Source: CAZSRL01 sp964609615 (GTDB taxonomy: Bacteria; Bacillota_I; Bacilli_A; RF39; UBA660). From it: DNA of 6,709 bases. The notes under the pieces were generated by a model, which saw only the letters and a program-made list of their open reading frames with translations, searched no databases and was not told the origin of the DNA. The stretch lies in contig CAZSRL010000037.1 of the NCBI GenBank assembly GCA_964609615.1, positions 1 through 6,709 on the forward strand, read 5' to 3'. Every line of letters begins with the position of its first letter. Position 1 is the stretch's first letter. Positions 5,718 to 6,709 of this stretch are shown one piece after another. The position numbers and the translations under genes were made by a program.

Positions 5718-6709
5718 ATTTTATTACTTCTAGTTCAACATTTACTTTTATTTCATTAGCCTCTATTAAGTTATTTAAACCACTTTTCTTTATTATGTTA
5801 ATAGCAAGTGTTTCATGTTTAATATATTCTTCACATTCTTTTAAAACAGTCTCTAATTCATTATTTTCTTCATAATAAATATTAATTCTATCTACTATAT
5901 TAAAATCTTTTTCTTTACGTAAATTTTGTATTTTAGATACAAACTCTCTAGCAGTTCCCTCCAATAATAATTTATTATCTAAAACTGTATTAAGAATAAT
6001 AAAATCTCCAAATTCATTTAAAGCATTATATCCTTCTTTATTACTTATTCTTATATCAACCATATCTTTTTTTACATCTAAGTCTTTATATTTAATAGTT
6101 TTATCATTAATTAAATTACTTATATCTTCTTTAGATAAATTACTTAAGAATTTATTAAACTCTCCTATTTCTTTACCTAATATTTTACCAACTTCTTTAA
6201 AATTAGGTTTTACTATATAATCCATATAATCAGATAAATCTTTAACAAATCTAACTTCTTTAACATTTAATTCTTCTTTAAATAATATATCTAAATCTCC
6301 TATTAAAACTTCATTCTTTTTATCAAGAATAATTTCACTTATAGGTTGACGTACTTTTATTTTAGAAGATTCTCTAACATTTCTTCCCATAGATATTAAA
6401 TGTCTTGTTAAATCCATTCTTTTTTCTATGTCTTCATTTACTAAGTCTTTATTATATTTAGGCATATAATCTAAATGAACACTTTCTTTATCAGTTAGAT
6501 TCATATATATTTCTTCTGCGGTAAATGAAGCGATAGGCGCTATTAATTTTGAAAGACCAAGCAATACTTCATATGTTGTTTTATAAACTGCTTTTTTACT
6601 TGTTGTTAGGTCATGTTCCCAAAATCTATCTCTATTTCTTCTTATATACCAATTTGATAAATCTTCTGATACAAATTCTGTTACTCTTTTTACTACTTTA
6701 TTTAAATCA
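5716..6709 (-). CDS. ileS: Isoleucine--tRNA ligase, type 2 (C-terminal part; 5' end beyond window)
   Basis: This is the 3' end of a cytoplasmic isoleucyl-tRNA synthetase, which charges tRNA-Ile with isoleucine. The frame is open to the window edge, so 330 residues are visible and the N-terminal catalytic and editing domains (HIGH, KMSKS) lie outside. Visible residues 11-30 carry the helix with NWYIRRNRDRFW typical of the start of the anticodon-binding region in the IleRS/ValRS/LeuRS class. Residues 109-123 read RNVRESSKIKVRQPI, and residues 252-275 contain TAREFVSKIQNLRKEKDF followed by DRI. That last block is, from family knowledge, characteristic of the eukaryote-like type 2 IleRS tail (DUF5915-like). 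The fragment has a single cysteine, so the paired CxxC zinc finger that ends type 1 bacterial IleRS is absent. The TTG at 6562-6564 is not the start, because homologous sequence continues upstream of it. The stop is TAA at 5716-5718, overlapped by a terminator. Confidence 0.93.
   Translation of the reverse strand, partial: DLNKVVKRVTEFVSEDLSNWYIRRNRDRFWEHDLTTSKKAVYKTTYEVLLGLSKLIAPIASFTAEEIYMNLTDKESVHLDYMPKYNKDLVNEDIEKRMDLTRHLISMGRNVRESSKIKVRQPISEIILDKKNEVLIGDLDILFKEELNVKEVRFVKDLSDYMDYIVKPNFKEVGKILGKEIGEFNKFLSNLSKEDISNLINDKTIKYKDLDVKKDMVDIRISNKEGYNALNEFGDFIILNTVLDNKLLLEGTAREFVSKIQNLRKEKDFNIVDRINIYYEENNELETVLKECEEYIKHETLAINIIKKSGLNNLIEANEIKVNVELEVIK

Overview
This is a compact, very AT-rich stretch of bacterial chromosome. 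Every gene I can support is on the minus strand, so transcription runs from high to low coordinates. Trp codons are TGG (for example Asn-Trp-Tyr and Phe-Trp-Glu in the ileS fragment), so the standard bacterial code is in use rather than the Mycoplasma code. All five visible stop codons are TAA. A T-box leader, strong AGGAGG-type ribosome binding sites and the gene order point to a low-GC member of the Firmicutes/Bacillota (Bacilli or a Mollicutes-adjacent gut lineage). I cannot name a genus.

Layout in the direction of transcription: (1) 6709-5716, the C-terminal third of an isoleucyl-tRNA synthetase of the type 2 (ileS2) kind, cut by the window edge. (2) 5717-5680, a 9-bp intrinsic terminator that starts inside the ileS stop codon and runs into an extended -10 promoter for the next gene. 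(3) 5663-3513, recD2, a RecD-like SF1 helicase. (4) 3441-3280, a small gene for a 53-residue protein with one hydrophobic segment, missed by length cut-offs and apparently starting at AUU. (5) 3281-3242, a second terminator-plus-promoter junction of the same design. (6) 3220-2042, an AI-2E family (YrrI/PerM-like) membrane protein. (7) 2071-1891, an alanine T-box riboswitch whose Stem I 5' strand is embedded in the last codons of the transporter gene. (8) 1868-90, a short alanyl-tRNA synthetase of 592 residues that lacks the C-terminal C-Ala/DHHA1 domain. (9) 89-1, a tail with two small inverted repeats and no gene I can support.

The order recD2 - small YrzQ-like gene - AI-2E protein - alaS matches, from memory, the Bacillus subtilis yrrC(recD2)-yrzQ-yrzR-yrrI-...-alaS neighbourhood, so this looks like vertically inherited housekeeping DNA and not an accessory island. 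The unusual points are the two atypical aminoacyl-tRNA synthetases, the overlap of T-box and coding sequence, the probable AUU start, and the repeated fusion of terminator and promoter. I found no mobile element, CRISPR array, defence system, toxin-antitoxin pair or rRNA/tRNA gene, and no evidence of a wholly new system.
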